Of a DNA stretch of 64,000 nt, positions 35,011-45,122 are shown piece after piece. Where the stretch lies: assembly GCF_023169965.1 (NCBI RefSeq), contig NZ_AP025592.1, positions 2,852,001 to 2,916,000 on the forward strand. Reading direction: 5' to 3'. Source of the stretch: Anaeromyxobacter paludicola. Its GTDB lineage: Bacteria > Myxococcota > Myxococcia > Myxococcales > Anaeromyxobacteraceae. The notes beneath the pieces were generated by a model that worked only from the letters and a program-made list of their open reading frames with translations, was not told where the DNA came from and did no database searches. The translations under genes were made by a program, and so were the position numbers. Numbering within the stretch: position 1 is the stretch's first letter; every line of letters starts with the position of its first letter.

Positions 35011-35988
35011 TCACGGTGCGAGACGGGCGAGCCGCTCCCCGGCGAGCACCGCCGCCTGCCGCGGCACCCGCGCGAGCGAGAACCCGTCGAGGAGCTCCCG
35101 CGGCCGGAGCCGCGCCCCCGCGGGCGCGAGCCCGCAGAGGGAGGCGAGCAGCCCGGCCACCGCCTCCGGCGCTGCGCCGCGCTCGCGCAGCTCGCCCACC
35201 GAGAGCGCCCCGTGCCGCTTCGCCAGCCGCTCGCCGTCCTCGCCCACCACGAGCGGCACGTGCGCGAAGCGGGGCGGCTCGAGCCCGAGCGCCCGGTAGA
35301 GGAGGAGCTGCCGCGCCGCCGAGGGGAGGAGGTCGTCGCCGCGCACCACCTCGGTGATCCGCATCGCCGCGTCGTCCACCACCACCGCGAGCTGGTAGGC
35401 CGCCACCGCGTCGGCGCGCATCACCACGAAGTCGCCCACCTCGCGCGCCACGTCGAAGCGCACCCGCCCGTGCAGCGCGTCCTCCACCTCCACCACCGCG
35501 CCCGGGCCCTCCGGCACGCGGAAGCGCCAGGCCGGGAGCCGGCTCGCCTCGCGCCGGCGGCGCTCCGCCTCGGAGAGGTGGCGGCAGGTGCCGGGGTAGC
35601 GCACCTCGTCGCCCGGCCCGTGCGGCGCCTGCGAGGCGGCGGCGATCTCCTTGCGCGAGCAGAAGCACGGGTAGACGAGGTCGCGCGCGCGGAGCGCATC
35701 GAGCGCCGCCGCGTACCGCCCGGCCCGCTCCGACTGCCGGTAAGGGCCGAACGGCCCCCCCACGTCCGGCCCCTCGTCCCAGTCGAGCCCGAGCCAGGCG
35801 AGCTCCTCGAGGATGCGCCGCTCGAGGCCGGGCCGCACGCGCGGGCCGTCGAGGTCCTCGACCCGCATCGCCAGGGCGCCGCCGGTCGCGCGGGCCGAGA
35901 GCCAGGCGAGGAGCGCCGTCCGGGCATTCCCCAGGTGCATCGGCCCGGTGGGGCTCGGCGCGAAGCGGCCGCGGGCGGACGGGGGCAC
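35011..35988 (-). CDS. gluQ: Glutamyl-Q tRNA(Asp) synthetase
   Basis: 325 residues, the length of a GluRS catalytic core without anticodon-binding domain. It attaches glutamate to the queuosine base of tRNA-Asp. Signature PSPTGPMHLGN is the HIGH-type motif. The zinc site is Cys108-x-Cys110, Tyr131 and Cys135 (CFCSRKE, YPGTC), characteristic of this family. KRHGA near residue 255 replaces KMSKS. Start ATG 35988. Together with queF at 16347 it indicates queuosine-modified tRNAs in this organism. A tandem array follows the stop. Confidence 0.92.
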   Translation of the reverse strand: MPPSARGRFAPSPTGPMHLGNARTALLAWLSARATGGALAMRVEDLDGPRVRPGLERRILEELAWLGLDWDEGPDVGGPFGPYRQSERAGRYAAALDALRARDLVYPCFCSRKEIAAASQAPHGPGDEVRYPGTCRHLSEAERRRREASRLPAWRFRVPEGPGAVVEVEDALHGRVRFDVAREVGDFVVMRADAVAAYQLAVVVDDAAMRITEVVRGDDLLPSAARQLLLYRALGLEPPRFAHVPLVVGEDGERLAKRHGALSVGELRERGAAPEAVAGLLASLCGLAPAGARLRPRELLDGFSLARVPRQAAVLAGERLARLAP

Positions 35989-36050
35989 GCCGATGATCTA
36001 CCGAATTTTACTTGCGGCGTGTGCGGAAGAAACGCACCCTTCAGGCACCT

Positions 36051-37607
36051 ATGCGGCAGGCTGGCGTCCTCATCCCCCTCTTCTCCATCCGCGCTCCCGG
36101 CAGCTGGGGCCTCGGCGAGATCCCCGACCTCACCGCCTTCGCGCGCTGGGCCTCGAGCGCCGGCTTCTCGGTGGTGCAGCTCCTCCCCGTCACCGAGGCG
36201 TCGCGCGGGCAGTCGAGCCCGTACGGCGCGCTGTCGGCGTTCGCGGTCGATCCGGTCTACCTCTCGCTCGCGCAGGTGGAGGACTTCGCCGCCGCCGGGG
36301 GCGAGGCGGCGCTCTCCGACGCCGACCGGGACGAGCTCGCCGCGCTGCGAGCCGCGCCGTCGGTGCAGTGGGAGCGGATCCGGGCGGTGAAGGGGCGCGC
36401 CCTCGAGCTCGCCTTCCGCGCCTTCCTCGAGAACGAGTGGAAGGGCCGGTCGCAGCGCGCGGTCACCATGAGCCACTGGGCCAAGGAGCACGCCTTCTGG
36501 CTCGACGAGTACGCGCTCTTCGTGACCCTGCACGACGACGTCTTCGGCGGCCGCCCGTGGACCGAGTGGCCGGAGGCGCTGCGCCACCGCGAGCCGGAGG
36601 CCCTGGCCCGCGCCCGCGGCGAGCTCTCCGAGCGGATCCTCTTCCGCTCCTACCTCCAGTGGCAGCTCGACCTCCAGTGGCACGCCGCCCGCGACGCGGC
36701 CGCCCGCGAGGGCGTGGAGCTCATGGGCGACCTGCCGTTCATGGTCGCCACCGACTCGGCCGACGTCTGGAGCCGCCCCTTCGACTTCCGCCTCGACGCG
36801 CGCGTGGGCGTGCCGCCCGACGCCTTCAGCGACACCGGCCAGGACTGGGGCCTGCCGGTCTACCGCTGGGACGTGATGGACCAGAACGGCTTCGCCTGGA
36901 TGAACGAGCGGGCGCGCCGCGGCGCCGACCAGTACGGCCTCTACCGCGTGGACCACGTGGTCGGGCTCTACCGCACCTACTACCGCCCGCTCGACGGCGG
37001 GCCGCCGGCCTTCATCCCGGCCGACGAGCCGGCGCAGATCGCCAACGGCGAGCGGGTGATGGCGATCCTGTCGCAGGGCGCGCGCGTCATCGCCGAGGAC
37101 CTCGGCACCGTCCCCGACTTCGTCCGCGACTCGCTCACCCGATGCGGCATCCCCGGCTACCGCATCCTCCGCTGGGAGCGCCACTGGGAGCAGCCGGGGC
37201 AGCCGTTCCGGGATCCCGCCACCTGGCCAGCCCTCTCGGTCGCCACCACCGGCACGCACGACACCGAGTCGGCCGCCGAGTGGTTCGACGCCATGCCGGA
37301 CGAGGAGCGGCGGGCGCTGCTCGAGCTGCCGCAGCTCGCGGCGGTGAAGGCCCGCGGCGGCCGGCGCTGGGACGACCTCACCCGCGACGCCGTCCTCGAC
37401 CTCGTCTACCGCTCGGGGTCCGACCTCACGCTCCTGCCGTTCCAGGACGCGCTCGGGCACCGTGAGCGGGTGAACGTGCCCGGGACGGTGAACGACCGGA
37501 ACTGGTCGTACCGGATGGCGTGCGACCTGCCGGGGTTGCTGGCCGACCGGGCGACGGCCGAGCGCCTCAAGGGACTTGCGGTCGCCGGGGGGCGCGCCAC
37601 CGTATAG
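36051..37607 (+). CDS. malQ: 4-alpha-glucanotransferase (amylomaltase, GH77)
   Basis: 518 residues from ATG 36051; a TTG at 36012 would add 13 residues without family support. GH77 residues are visible: nucleophile Asp301 in YRVDHVVGLYRTYYRP, acid/base Glu349 in IAEDLGTVPD and Asp404 in TGTHDTES. The N-terminus (GVLIPLFSIRAPGSWGLGE) is typical. It moves glucan segments between alpha-1,4 chains in glycogen or maltodextrin metabolism. treY starts 4 bp after the stop, so the pair forms an operon. An AT-rich patch at 35995-36012 may hold the promoter. Confidence 0.95.
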   Translation: MRQAGVLIPLFSIRAPGSWGLGEIPDLTAFARWASSAGFSVVQLLPVTEASRGQSSPYGALSAFAVDPVYLSLAQVEDFAAAGGEAALSDADRDELAALRAAPSVQWERIRAVKGRALELAFRAFLENEWKGRSQRAVTMSHWAKEHAFWLDEYALFVTLHDDVFGGRPWTEWPEALRHREPEALARARGELSERILFRSYLQWQLDLQWHAARDAAAREGVELMGDLPFMVATDSADVWSRPFDFRLDARVGVPPDAFSDTGQDWGLPVYRWDVMDQNGFAWMNERARRGADQYGLYRVDHVVGLYRTYYRPLDGGPPAFIPADEPAQIANGERVMAILSQGARVIAEDLGTVPDFVRDSLTRCGIPGYRILRWERHWEQPGQPFRDPATWPALSVATTGTHDTESAAEWFDAMPDEERRALLELPQLAAVKARGGRRWDDLTRDAVLDLVYRSGSDLTLLPFQDALGHRERVNVPGTVNDRNWSYRMACDLPGLLADRATAERLKGLAVAGGRATV

Positions 37608-37611
37608 GGCG

Positions 37612-40600
37612 GTGGAGGAGGGGGAGCAGCCAGCGCTCGAGGCGCTGCTCGAGGAGGTGCGCGCGGAGCTCTCGCGCAACCCCCGCCTCTTCCCGCGCCC
37701 GGCCAGCACCTACCGGCTGCAGCTCCACGCCGGCTTCGGCTTCGACGCCGCCGCGGCGCAGGTCCCGTACCTGCACGCGCTCGGCGTGACCCACCTCTAC
37801 CTCTCGCCCATCCTGGCCGCCGCGCCCGGCTCGAAGCACGGCTACGACGTGGTGGATCACGGCCGGCTCAACCCCGAGCTCGGCGGCGAGGCGGCCTACG
37901 AGCGGCTCTGCGCGGCGCTCGCCGAGCGCGGCATGGGGCAGCTCGTGGACTTCGTCCCCAACCACATGGGCGTGGGGCCGGAGAACCGGTTCTGGATGGA
38001 GGTGCTCGAGAACGGCCCCAGCTCCGAGCACGCCCGCCTCTTCGACGTGGACTGGCGCCCGGTGAAGGGCGAGCTCGAGAACAAGGTGCTCGTCCCCATC
38101 CTCGGCGACCAGTACGGGAAGGTGCTCGAGCGCGGCGAACTGAAGCTGTCGCGCGAGGGCGGCGCGCTCTGGCTCGGCTACTACGAGCACCGGTTCCCCA
38201 TCGCGCCGCGGCAGGTGCCCCAGGTGCTGCGCCACGGGCTCCCCGAGCTGAAGGAGCGGCTCGGCGCCACCAACGAGCACGTGCAGGAGCTCGAGAGCCT
38301 CTGCACCGCCCTCGAGAAGCTCGCCCCGCGCTCCGAGACCGACCCCCGGCTCGTGGAGGAGCGGGCGCGGGAGAAGGAGGTGGCGAAGCGGCGGCTCGCG
38401 GCGCTCTGCGAGGCCTCCCCCGAGCTGCGGGAGTTCGTGGACGGGAACGTCCGCACCTTCAACGGCACGCCCGGGGAGCCCCGCAGCTTCGATCTCCTCG
38501 ACAAGCTCCTCGACGCGCAGGCCTTCCGGCTGGCCCACTGGCGCGTGGCCGGCGAGGAGATCAACTACCGGCGCTTCTTCGACGTGAACGCGCTCGCCGC
38601 CATCCGCATGGAGGATCCGCAGGTGTTCGACGAGGCCCACCGGCTCACCATGGCGCTCCTGCGCCAGGGGCGGATCTCCGGGCTGCGCATCGACCACCCC
38701 GACGGCCTCTACGACCCGCCCGCCTACTTCCGGGCGCTGCAGGCGCGCGCCGTCGCCGAGCGGGCGCGGGCCCGGGCCGAGGCGCGCGGCGAGCGGGTGG
38801 ACGACGCGGCGGTCCTCGCGCTCGCGGAGCGGGTGGGCGACGAGCTCGCCCAGGGGGCGCTGCCGCCCCGGCCCCTCTACGTCGTGGCCGAGAAGATCCT
38901 GATGGCCGGCGAGCAGATGCCGCCCGACTGGGCGGTGGACGGCGCCACCGGCTACGAGTTCGTGGCCGCCGCCAACGGGCTCTTCGTGGACCCGGCGCAC
39001 GGCCGCGCCTTCACCGAGCTCTACACCCGCTACACCGGGCGCCGCGAGGACTTCCGCGAGGTGGCCTGGCAGCGCAAGAAGCTGGTCATGTCGTCGTCGA
39101 TGGCGAGCGAGATCAACATGCTCGCCCACCGGCTCAACCGGATCAGCGAGTCGGACCGGCGCACCCGCGACTTCACCCTCAACGACCTCACCCGGGCGCT
39201 CGTGGAGTACGTGGCCGCCTTTCCCGTCTACCGGACCTACGTCACGCCGGACGGCCGCGTCTCCGACCGCGACCGGGCCTACGTGGACGCCGCCATCGCG
39301 CGGGCGCGCCGCCGCAGCCCCGTCACCGATCCCTCCATCTACGACTTCGTGCGCGACGCCGTGCTGCTGCGGATGCCGGAGGAGCTCACCACGGCGGAGC
39401 GGGCCCTCTGGCGCGAGTTCGCCATGAAGCTGCAGCAGGTGACCGGGCCCGTGACCGCGAAGGCCATCGAGGACACCGCCTTCTACGTCTACCTGCGGCT
39501 CGCCTCGCTCAACGAGGTGGGCGGCGAGCCGCGCGACTTCGGCGCGAGCCCGTCCGCCTTCCACGACCTCTGCGCCGGCCGGCGGGCGCGCTGGCCCGGC
39601 TCGCTCAACGCCACCTCCACCCACGACACCAAGCGGAGCGAGGACGTGCGCGTCCGCATCGACGCGCTCTCCGAGATCCCGGCCGAGTGGCGCGGTCGCC
39701 TCGCGCTCTGGGGGCGGCTCAACCGGCGGCACGAGCGGGAGCTCGAGGACGGGCTGCGCGCGCCCGACCGGAACGACCAGCTCCTCGTCTACCAGACGCT
39801 GGTCGGGAGCCTGCCCGACGAGGCGCTCGCGCCCGGCGCGCGCATCGACCCCGCCGCCGCGGGCTGGCAGGCGTACCGGGCGCGCATCCTCGCCTACCTC
39901 GAGAAGGCGCTCCGGGAGGCGAAGCTCCACACCAGCTGGACCAGCGTGAACGCCGAGTACGAGGCGGCCGCGCGGGGCTTCGTGGAGGGGATCCTGGCGC
40001 ACCGGCCGTTCCTCGACGACCTCGCGCCCTTCGCCGCCCGGGTGGCGCAGGCCGGGCGGCTCTCGTCGCTCGCGCAGGTGGCGCTCAAGTGCGCCGCGCC
40101 CGGCGTGTGCGACGTGTACCAGGGCTGCGAGCTCTGGGACCTCTCGCTCGTCGATCCCGACAACCGGCGCCCGGTGGACTTCGCGCGGCGCGCCGGGCTG
40201 CTCGACGCGATCGACCGGCGGCTCGCGGAGGGGCCGGAGGCCCGCGCCGCGCTGGCGCGCGAGGTCTCGTCGCCGGAGGGGCTGCGCGACGGGCGGGCCA
40301 AGCTCTGGCTGTTGCGCGAGGGGCTCCGGCTGCGGCGCGAGGCGCCCGAGCTCTTCCTCGAGGGCACCTACCTGCCGCTCGAGGCGCGCGGGCGCGACGC
40401 TGGCCATCTCGTCGCCTTCGCCCGCACCCACCGCGGCCGACGGCTGCTCTGCGCCGTGCCGCGGCTCACCCTCTCGCTCCTCGACGCCGCAGCCGGCGGG
40501 CCCATCGCCTGGGAGGGGGAGCTGCCGCTCCCGCCGGAGCTCGCCGGCCGCTACCAGGACCTCGTCACCGGCGAGCCGCGCGAGGGCGGCCCGCTCGCGC

Positions 40601-40650
40601 TCTCCGCGCTCTTCGGGAGCTTCCCGGTGGCGCTGCTCGTGGGCGGCTGA
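37612..40650 (+). CDS. treY: Maltooligosyl trehalose synthase
   Basis: 1012 residues from GTG 37612, four bases after malQ. A GH13-type enzyme that rearranges the reducing end of maltooligosaccharides into a trehalose unit. Characteristic segments: [23 protein letters not shown] near residues 32-55 (in part), [23 protein letters not shown] and [23 protein letters not shown] (in part). Large insertions make it longer than many homologues. The partner TreZ that releases trehalose is not in the window. Context suggests osmolyte or storage-glucan use. Confidence 0.94.
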   Translation: MEEGEQPALEALLEEVRAELSRNPRLFPRPASTYRLQLHAGFGFDAAAAQVPYLHALGVTHLYLSPILAAAPGSKHGYDVVDHGRLNPELGGEAAYERLCAALAERGMGQLVDFVPNHMGVGPENRFWMEVLENGPSSEHARLFDVDWRPVKGELENKVLVPILGDQYGKVLERGELKLSREGGALWLGYYEHRFPIAPRQVPQVLRHGLPELKERLGATNEHVQELESLCTALEKLAPRSETDPRLVEERAREKEVAKRRLAALCEASPELREFVDGNVRTFNGTPGEPRSFDLLDKLLDAQAFRLAHWRVAGEEINYRRFFDVNALAAIRMEDPQVFDEAHRLTMALLRQGRISGLRIDHPDGLYDPPAYFRALQARAVAERARARAEARGERVDDAAVLALAERVGDELAQGALPPRPLYVVAEKILMAGEQMPPDWAVDGATGYEFVAAANGLFVDPAHGRAFTELYTRYTGRREDFREVAWQRKKLVMSSSMASEINMLAHRLNRISESDRRTRDFTLNDLTRALVEYVAAFPVYRTYVTPDGRVSDRDRAYVDAAIARARRRSPVTDPSIYDFVRDAVLLRMPEELTTAERALWREFAMKLQQVTGPVTAKAIEDTAFYVYLRLASLNEVGGEPRDFGASPSAFHDLCAGRRARWPGSLNATSTHDTKRSEDVRVRIDALSEIPAEWRGRLALWGRLNRRHERELEDGLRAPDRNDQLLVYQTLVGSLPDEALAPGARIDPAAAGWQAYRARILAYLEKALREAKLHTSWTSVNAEYEAAARGFVEGILAHRPFLDDLAPFAARVAQAGRLSSLAQVALKCAAPGVCDVYQGCELWDLSLVDPDNRRPVDFARRAGLLDAIDRRLAEGPEARAALAREVSSPEGLRDGRAKLWLLREGLRLRREAPELFLEGTYLPLEARGRDAGHLVAFARTHRGRRLLCAVPRLTLSLLDAAAGGPIAWEGELPLPPELAGRYQDLVTGEPREGGPLALSALFGSFPVALLVGG

Positions 40651-40684
40651 GAGGCCGCCTTCTCTCCCCCCCGGGAAACCCTGC

Positions 40685-40690
40685 TATCCT
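40685..40690 (+). promoter_or_regulatory. Candidate -10 box (TATCCT) of the Ycf46-like cassette
   Basis: Lies 6 nt before ATG 40697 in the 46-bp gap after treY. No convincing Shine-Dalgarno (only CCGGGG). If real, the cassette has its own near-leaderless promoter rather than relying on readthrough. Confidence 0.3.
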
Positions 40691-40696
40691 CCGGGG

Positions 40697-42304
40697 ATGG
40701 CCGCTCCCGACTCGCCCGGCGCTCCCCCCGCCGCGGCCCCGCAGCAGCCCGCTCCGCCCACCCCGCCCTTCGTGCGCGAGCTCGACACCCTCGTCCGCGC
40801 CCGCTACCCGCTCATCTACCTCGTGTCGTGGGAGGAGGCGCGGGTGGACGCGATCCTGCGCGACCTCGCCGAGCAGCACGGGAAGGCGCTCTACGCCTGG
40901 TCGGTGACCAAGGGGCTCCGGCGGCTCGGCGACCGGCGCGGCCGCGAGCAGCAGGAGGGCGGCAAGGATCCCGTCGAGGCGCTCGCGGCCGTCGAGAAGC
41001 TCTCCGAGCCGTCGCTCGTGGTGCTGAAGGACTTCCACCCCTTCCTCAACGACCCCACCGTCGTGCGAGCGGTGCGCGAGCTCGGCCAGGCGCTCAAGAG
41101 CACCTTCACCACGGTGATGATCCTCTCCCCCACCCTCCACATCCCGCCCGAGCTGGAGAAGGAGATCTCCGTCCTCGACGTGCCGATGCCGAGCGTGCGC
41201 GAGCTCCTGCAGCTCCTAAAGGAGATCGTGACCGTGGTGCGCGAGGGGAAGAAGGCCGTGGTCGACCTCTCGAAGGAGGACGCCGAGCGGCTCATCCAGG
41301 CCGCGCGCGGCCTCACCCTCACCGAGGCCGAGAACGCCTTCGCGAAGGCCATCGCCTTCGACGGCCGGCTCGACAAGGACGACGTCGCGCTGGTGCTCGA
41401 CGAGAAGCGGCAGGTGATCCGCAAGAGCGGGCTCCTCGAGTACCAGCCCGCCGAGGAGCAGCTCGGGAACGTGGGCGGCCTGTCGGAGCTGAAGCGCTGG
41501 CTCTCGCGGCGCGGCGCCGCGTTCGGCGAGCCGGCGCGGCGGTTCGGGCTCCCCGAGCCGAAGGGGCTCCTCCTCCTCGGCGTGCAGGGGTGCGGCAAGA
41601 GCCTCACCGCCAAGGCCATCGCCTCGCAGTGGCGGCTGCCCCTGCTCCGGCTCGACATGGGGCGGATCTTCAGCGGGCTCGTCGGCTCGTCGGAGGAGAA
41701 CCTGCGCCGCGCCATCCGCGTCGCCGAGGGCGTGGCGCCGGTGGTGCTCTGGATCGACGAGATCGAGAAGGGGCTCTCCGGCGTCGCCTCCTCCGGCACG
41801 AGCGACGGCGGCGTGACCGCCCGCATCTTCGGCGCGCTCCTCACCTGGCTGCAGGAGAAGACCGCGCCGGTGTTCGTGGTCGCGACCGCCAACCGCATCG
41901 AGGCCATCCCGCCGGAGCTTTTGCGCAAGGGGCGGTTCGACGAGATCTTCTTCATCGACCTCCCGGCGGCCGCCGAGCGGAGGGACATCTTCGGCATCCA
42001 CCTCGGCCGGCGGGGGCGGAAGCCCGAGCAGTTCGACCTCGAGAAGCTCGCCGCCCTCTCCGCCGGCTTCAGCGGCGCCGAGGTGGAGCAGGCGGTGGTG
42101 TCGGCGCTCTACGACGCCTTCGCCGAGAAGGTGGACCTCGCCCAGACGCACGTCGAGCGAGCCGTGCAGGAGACCGTGCCGCTCGCCACCACCATGCGCG
42201 AGGAGGTGGAGCGGGTGCGGGAGTGGGCGCGCACGCGCACCCGGCCCGCCTCGTCGGCGGCCGCCGAGGCCGTGCCCCGGCCCATCGCCACGCGCTTCGG
42301 CTGA
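40697..42304 (+). CDS. Ycf46-like AAA ATPase
   Basis: 535 residues. The N-terminal about 240 residues match the Ycf46-type domain ([30 protein letters not shown]). The AAA module has Walker [16 protein letters not shown] (about 294-308), Walker [13 protein letters not shown] (about 350-360) and [23 protein letters not shown] with the arginine-finger region (about 394-415). Ycf46 is a conserved cyanobacterial and plastid open reading frame of unclear function, probably remodelling or unfolding a partner. It heads a four-gene, same-strand cassette with a zinc-ribbon protein, DUF1257 and DUF2997, which supports a joint complex. Confidence 0.9.
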   Translation: MAAPDSPGAPPAAAPQQPAPPTPPFVRELDTLVRARYPLIYLVSWEEARVDAILRDLAEQHGKALYAWSVTKGLRRLGDRRGREQQEGGKDPVEALAAVEKLSEPSLVVLKDFHPFLNDPTVVRAVRELGQALKSTFTTVMILSPTLHIPPELEKEISVLDVPMPSVRELLQLLKEIVTVVREGKKAVVDLSKEDAERLIQAARGLTLTEAENAFAKAIAFDGRLDKDDVALVLDEKRQVIRKSGLLEYQPAEEQLGNVGGLSELKRWLSRRGAAFGEPARRFGLPEPKGLLLLGVQGCGKSLTAKAIASQWRLPLLRLDMGRIFSGLVGSSEENLRRAIRVAEGVAPVVLWIDEIEKGLSGVASSGTSDGGVTARIFGALLTWLQEKTAPVFVVATANRIEAIPPELLRKGRFDEIFFIDLPAAAERRDIFGIHLGRRGRKPEQFDLEKLAALSAGFSGAEVEQAVVSALYDAFAEKVDLAQTHVERAVQETVPLATTMREEVERVREWARTRTRPASSAAAEAVPRPIATRFG

Positions 42305-42343
42305 GGGCCGAGGGCTTCGCGCAGTTCTCGAGAGGAGCAGTAG

Positions 42344-43132
42344 ATGGCGGACAGGCTCGCCGATCGCTTCCGCAACCTCGAGCGCCCCAGGCGCCCCGAG
42401 GAGGTGGATACCGTCCATGAAGCGGACGCCCGCATCGGCGGGATCGAGCCCGCCGCCCGGCCCGGTGCTCTGCCCGCCGCGCCTGCGCCCTCGGTCGCGC
42501 CCGCGCACGTGGACCGGTTCCGGCCGCCCGCCGAGCCGGCGATCGACACCGCCCGGCACGACGAGGAGGCGCAGCCCTTCACGCGCTGCCCGCGCTGCGA
42601 GACCGACAACTCCCCCTTCACCCGCACCTGCACCACCTGCGGCTCAGACCTCGGGACCGCGGAGGTGCAGCGGTTCAACGAGCGGCTCTGGGAGGAGCGG
42701 AAGCGGGAGAAGGCGCTCGAGGAGCGCGAGGCCGCCGTGCGCGAGAAGGAGCGCGAGGTGGAGGCCGCCGCCACCGACGAGGCCCGGCGCGCCATGGCCG
42801 CGGAGATGGCGCGCGAGGTCGGCGAGCGGGAGCGGGCCCGGCTCGACCGCGACTGGGGGAGCTGGGGCGGGCCCGGTTCTCGCTGGGACGACTGGGGCGG
42901 CGGGGGCGGCGACCCCACGCCCTACGGCGTCCGGCTGCTGCGCCGGATCCGGAGCCCCGCCTGGCGCATCGGCGTCATCGTGGCGCTGGTGGCCGTGCCG
43001 CTCCTGCTCGTGATCTTCGGCAGCCCGCGCGGCGGGACGCGCCTCGCCGGGTTCATCGGACTGTTCGTGCTGGCCGCGCTCTTCTCGCCGCCCGGCTCGC
43101 GGTGGGGACGGCGGCGGTTCTGGGGGTGGTGA
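42344..43132 (+). CDS. Zinc-ribbon, coiled-coil membrane protein
   Basis: 262 residues with GAGGAG upstream. Residues 1-75 are Pro/Ala-rich and probably disordered. A zinc ribbon (CPRC and CTTC, about residues 82-101) is followed by a charged coiled coil (about 108-170, EERKREKALEEREAAVREKE), then a Trp/Gly-rich patch (GGPGSRWDDWGGGGG) and two membrane helices (about 206-225 and 230-247). The ribbon and coil should be cytoplasmic. No family recognised. The gene lies 39 bp after the AAA gene and 34 bp before DUF1257, so it may tether the ATPase or its substrate to the membrane. Confidence 0.78.
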   Translation: MADRLADRFRNLERPRRPEEVDTVHEADARIGGIEPAARPGALPAAPAPSVAPAHVDRFRPPAEPAIDTARHDEEAQPFTRCPRCETDNSPFTRTCTTCGSDLGTAEVQRFNERLWEERKREKALEEREAAVREKEREVEAAATDEARRAMAAEMAREVGERERARLDRDWGSWGGPGSRWDDWGGGGGDPTPYGVRLLRRIRSPAWRIGVIVALVAVPLLLVIFGSPRGGTRLAGFIGLFVLAALFSPPGSRWGRRRFWGW

Positions 43133-43166
43133 GGGTGGGCTTCTCTCTTGGAAGTGGGAGGCAGCC

Positions 43167-43544
43167 GTGAGCCAGGGCGTCGAGATCGTGCTCGTGATCC
43201 AGGGGCTCGCGGGGCTGGCGCAGGCCGTGACCGAGGCCGGCGCCGAGCTCATCCGCGAGCGGCGGAAGGTGAAGAACGCGCAGGGCCAGCTCGAGGAGGT
43301 CGCCGGCGTCATCCGCGACCAGGACGGCACCGAGGTGGGCGTGAAGCTCGACGAGCAGACCGGCCAGGCCGTGTTCGTCGGCCACGACGAGACCGGCAAG
43401 GCGAAGGCCCTCGCCGGCCGCGTGGCGCAGCGCTACGCGTACACCAAGGTGACCGAGGAGCTCCGGAAGAAGGGCTACCAGATCGCCCGCGAGGAGAAGC
43501 AGGCGGATGGGACGGTGAAGGTGGTCCTCTCAAAGTGGAGCTGA
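43167..43544 (+). CDS. DUF1257 (Ycf35-like) protein
   Basis: 125 residues from GTG with GGAGG upstream. The C-terminal half matches Ycf35/DUF1257: GRVAQRYAYTKVTEELRKKG, then ADGTVKVVLSKWS at the end. The N-terminus (SQGVEIVLVIQGLAGLAQAV) diverges from the usual SHFTTIKT start. Soluble, small and of unknown function. Its co-occurrence with DUF2997 and a Ycf46-type ATPase is a recurring neighbourhood as I recall it. Likely partner or substrate adaptor of the ATPase. Confidence 0.82.
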   Translation: MSQGVEIVLVIQGLAGLAQAVTEAGAELIRERRKVKNAQGQLEEVAGVIRDQDGTEVGVKLDEQTGQAVFVGHDETGKAKALAGRVAQRYAYTKVTEELRKKGYQIAREEKQADGTVKVVLSKWS

Positions 43545-43612
43545 GGGCCGGGCCGGCTTCGGGGCGGGCCTTCAGGGCGCGGGCTTAGGGCTTCGGGCGA
43601 AGTGGAGGCAGC

Positions 43613-43819
43613 GTGGCGACCAAGGTGGAGATCGAGGTGGAGATCGACCCGCAGGGGAACGTGAAGCTCACCACGCGGGGACTCAAGGGGCAGAGCTGCC
43701 TCAAGCAGACGGAGCAGCTCGAGAAGGCCCTTGGGAAGGTGGCCGCCCGAGAGAAGACGCGGGAGTTCTACGAGCAGCCGGTCAGCGGGGCGACGACGGG
43801 GGTGAAGAGGGGGTGGTGA
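43613..43819 (+). CDS. DUF2997 small protein
   Basis: 68 residues; GTG start preceded by AGTGGAGGCAGC, almost the same leader as DUF1257 (AGTGGGAGGCAGCC). Matches DUF2997: EIEVEIDPQGNVKLTTRGLK, then QSCLKQTEQLEKALGKV and REFYE. One conserved cysteine in GQSC. Probably binds DUF1257; the pair is often adjacent. Last gene of the cassette, followed by the low-GC insertion. Confidence 0.82.
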   Translation: MATKVEIEVEIDPQGNVKLTTRGLKGQSCLKQTEQLEKALGKVAAREKTREFYEQPVSGATTGVKRGW

Positions 43820-44159
43820 GGGGGCGCGGGCTTTCGGACTACGAATCCTAGGGGCAGAGGTGCCTCCGCTTCCTTCAGCGGGCGAGCCAGCACAGGAACT
43901 TTCTGGAATGCCTGGCCCTTCTTTGTTGGGCTCAACGAGCGCAGGTAGCAACGGTGTAGCAAGCGCCATCTCTTCAGCGCTCGCTCCTGCGACGCAGGAT
44001 CCGCCGCCGCGCTCCAATTGGTCGCCGCGCTACCGCCAGGGAGAAGCGCCGCCGCAGAACGAAGGAGACGGGGATCCGGTAGAGCGGCGTCGTGCCTCCG
44101 CCGCACGCGACGATCCGACTCGACCGCCGCGATGGCTGCGCTATTCTACGCGCTGCGCC
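43820..44159. other. Gene-free left flank of the low-GC insertion
   Basis: 340 bp between DUF2997 and the EVE-HNH gene. No credible gene: open frames here have no start signal or family. Composition shifts downward in GC from about 43840 (CTTTCGGACTACGAATCC marks roughly the change), so this is likely imported or decayed DNA. No integrase, tRNA or flanking direct repeat was found. Confidence 0.5.
44142..44147 (+). promoter_or_regulatory. Candidate -10 box (TATTCT) of the EVE-HNH gene
   Basis: TATTCT lies 12 nt before ATG 44160 and no Shine-Dalgarno is visible. Consistent with a short-leader or leaderless transcript. Confidence 0.35.
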
Positions 44160-45122
44160 ATGCAATACTGGTGGGTCAACCAGAAGCAGACGCACCGCCA
44201 TGAGCTAGGCGGTGGGTACCTGTGGTCGCCGAAGCGCAGGGCGGATGGGGCACGCAATCAGTTCTACGAGAACATGCGGATCGTCGCGCCGGGCGACGTC
44301 GTGTTCTCATATTGGGAAGGCGCGGTACGCGCTTACGGGACGATCTGCTCGTTCGGCTACGATGCTCCCAAACCATCGGAGTTCGGCGACGCTGGGCGGA
44401 GCTGGAGTCAGATCGGCTTCAGGGTCGACGTCGAGTATGCACGGTTGCAGCACCCCGTCCTTCCTCGGGCGTCATGGGACCGCATCCAGCCCCTCCTCCC
44501 CGACCGGTACTCACCGCTCAACGCTGCGAACGGGAAGGGGCTTCAGTCTGTCTACCTCGCGGCCTTGTCGGATGAGTTCGGGCGCGTGCTCTGGTCGCTC
44601 ATCGAAGCGTCTGGCAACCCGCTGCCTGCAAGGGACCCGAAGAAGCCTCTCATCATCTCGGCGGAGGAACCAGAGCGAGAGCTTTGGGAGCGCCATCTCG
44701 TCGATGACATCGAGAAGGCATCACTCAGTTCGACTGAACGCGAGGCAGTGATCAAGGCTCGTCGCGGCCAGGGGCTGTTTCGCAGCAACGTGGCATCGAT
44801 GGAGCAGGAGTGCCGGATCACTCATGTCACAAACCCGGCGTACCTGATCGCAAGCCACATCAAGCCTTGGCGGCACGCTTCTAACGCGGAGCGACTGAGC
44901 TCGCACAACGGGCTCATGCTGGCACCTACGGCGGACTTTCTGTTCGACCGAGGCTTCATCTCCTTCGGCGAAGGACGGCTTCTAGTTTCGCCCGTTGCGG
45001 ATGAAAGGGCGCTCGTGAAGCTCGGAATAGACCCCGATCGGCCTCCGAATGTCGGAACGTTTTCAAAGCAGCAAGACGCGTTCCTTGACTTCCACAGGAA
45101 GGAGATCTTCCGGGCCGCGTAG
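44160..45122 (+). CDS. EVE-HNH modification-dependent restriction endonuclease
   Basis: 320 residues from ATG 44160, which matches the family start MQYWWVNQKQTHRHE. The EVE (PUA-like) domain, residues 1 to about 130, includes GGYLWSPKRRADGARNQFYE and APGDVVFSY; such domains flip and read modified cytosines. The C-terminal HNH domain shows Cys218 in CRITHV, His233 in ASHIKPWRH and Asn250 in SSHNGLML, then FDRGFISF. EVE-HNH fusions are type IV-like enzymes that cut phage DNA with modified cytosine. Three 60-base lines counted by hand average about 60% GC against 70-72% in neighbours, a strong sign of transfer. Confidence 0.9.
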   Translation: MQYWWVNQKQTHRHELGGGYLWSPKRRADGARNQFYENMRIVAPGDVVFSYWEGAVRAYGTICSFGYDAPKPSEFGDAGRSWSQIGFRVDVEYARLQHPVLPRASWDRIQPLLPDRYSPLNAANGKGLQSVYLAALSDEFGRVLWSLIEASGNPLPARDPKKPLIISAEEPERELWERHLVDDIEKASLSSTEREAVIKARRGQGLFRSNVASMEQECRITHVTNPAYLIASHIKPWRHASNAERLSSHNGLMLAPTADFLFDRGFISFGEGRLLVSPVADERALVKLGIDPDRPPNVGTFSKQQDAFLDFHRKEIFRAA

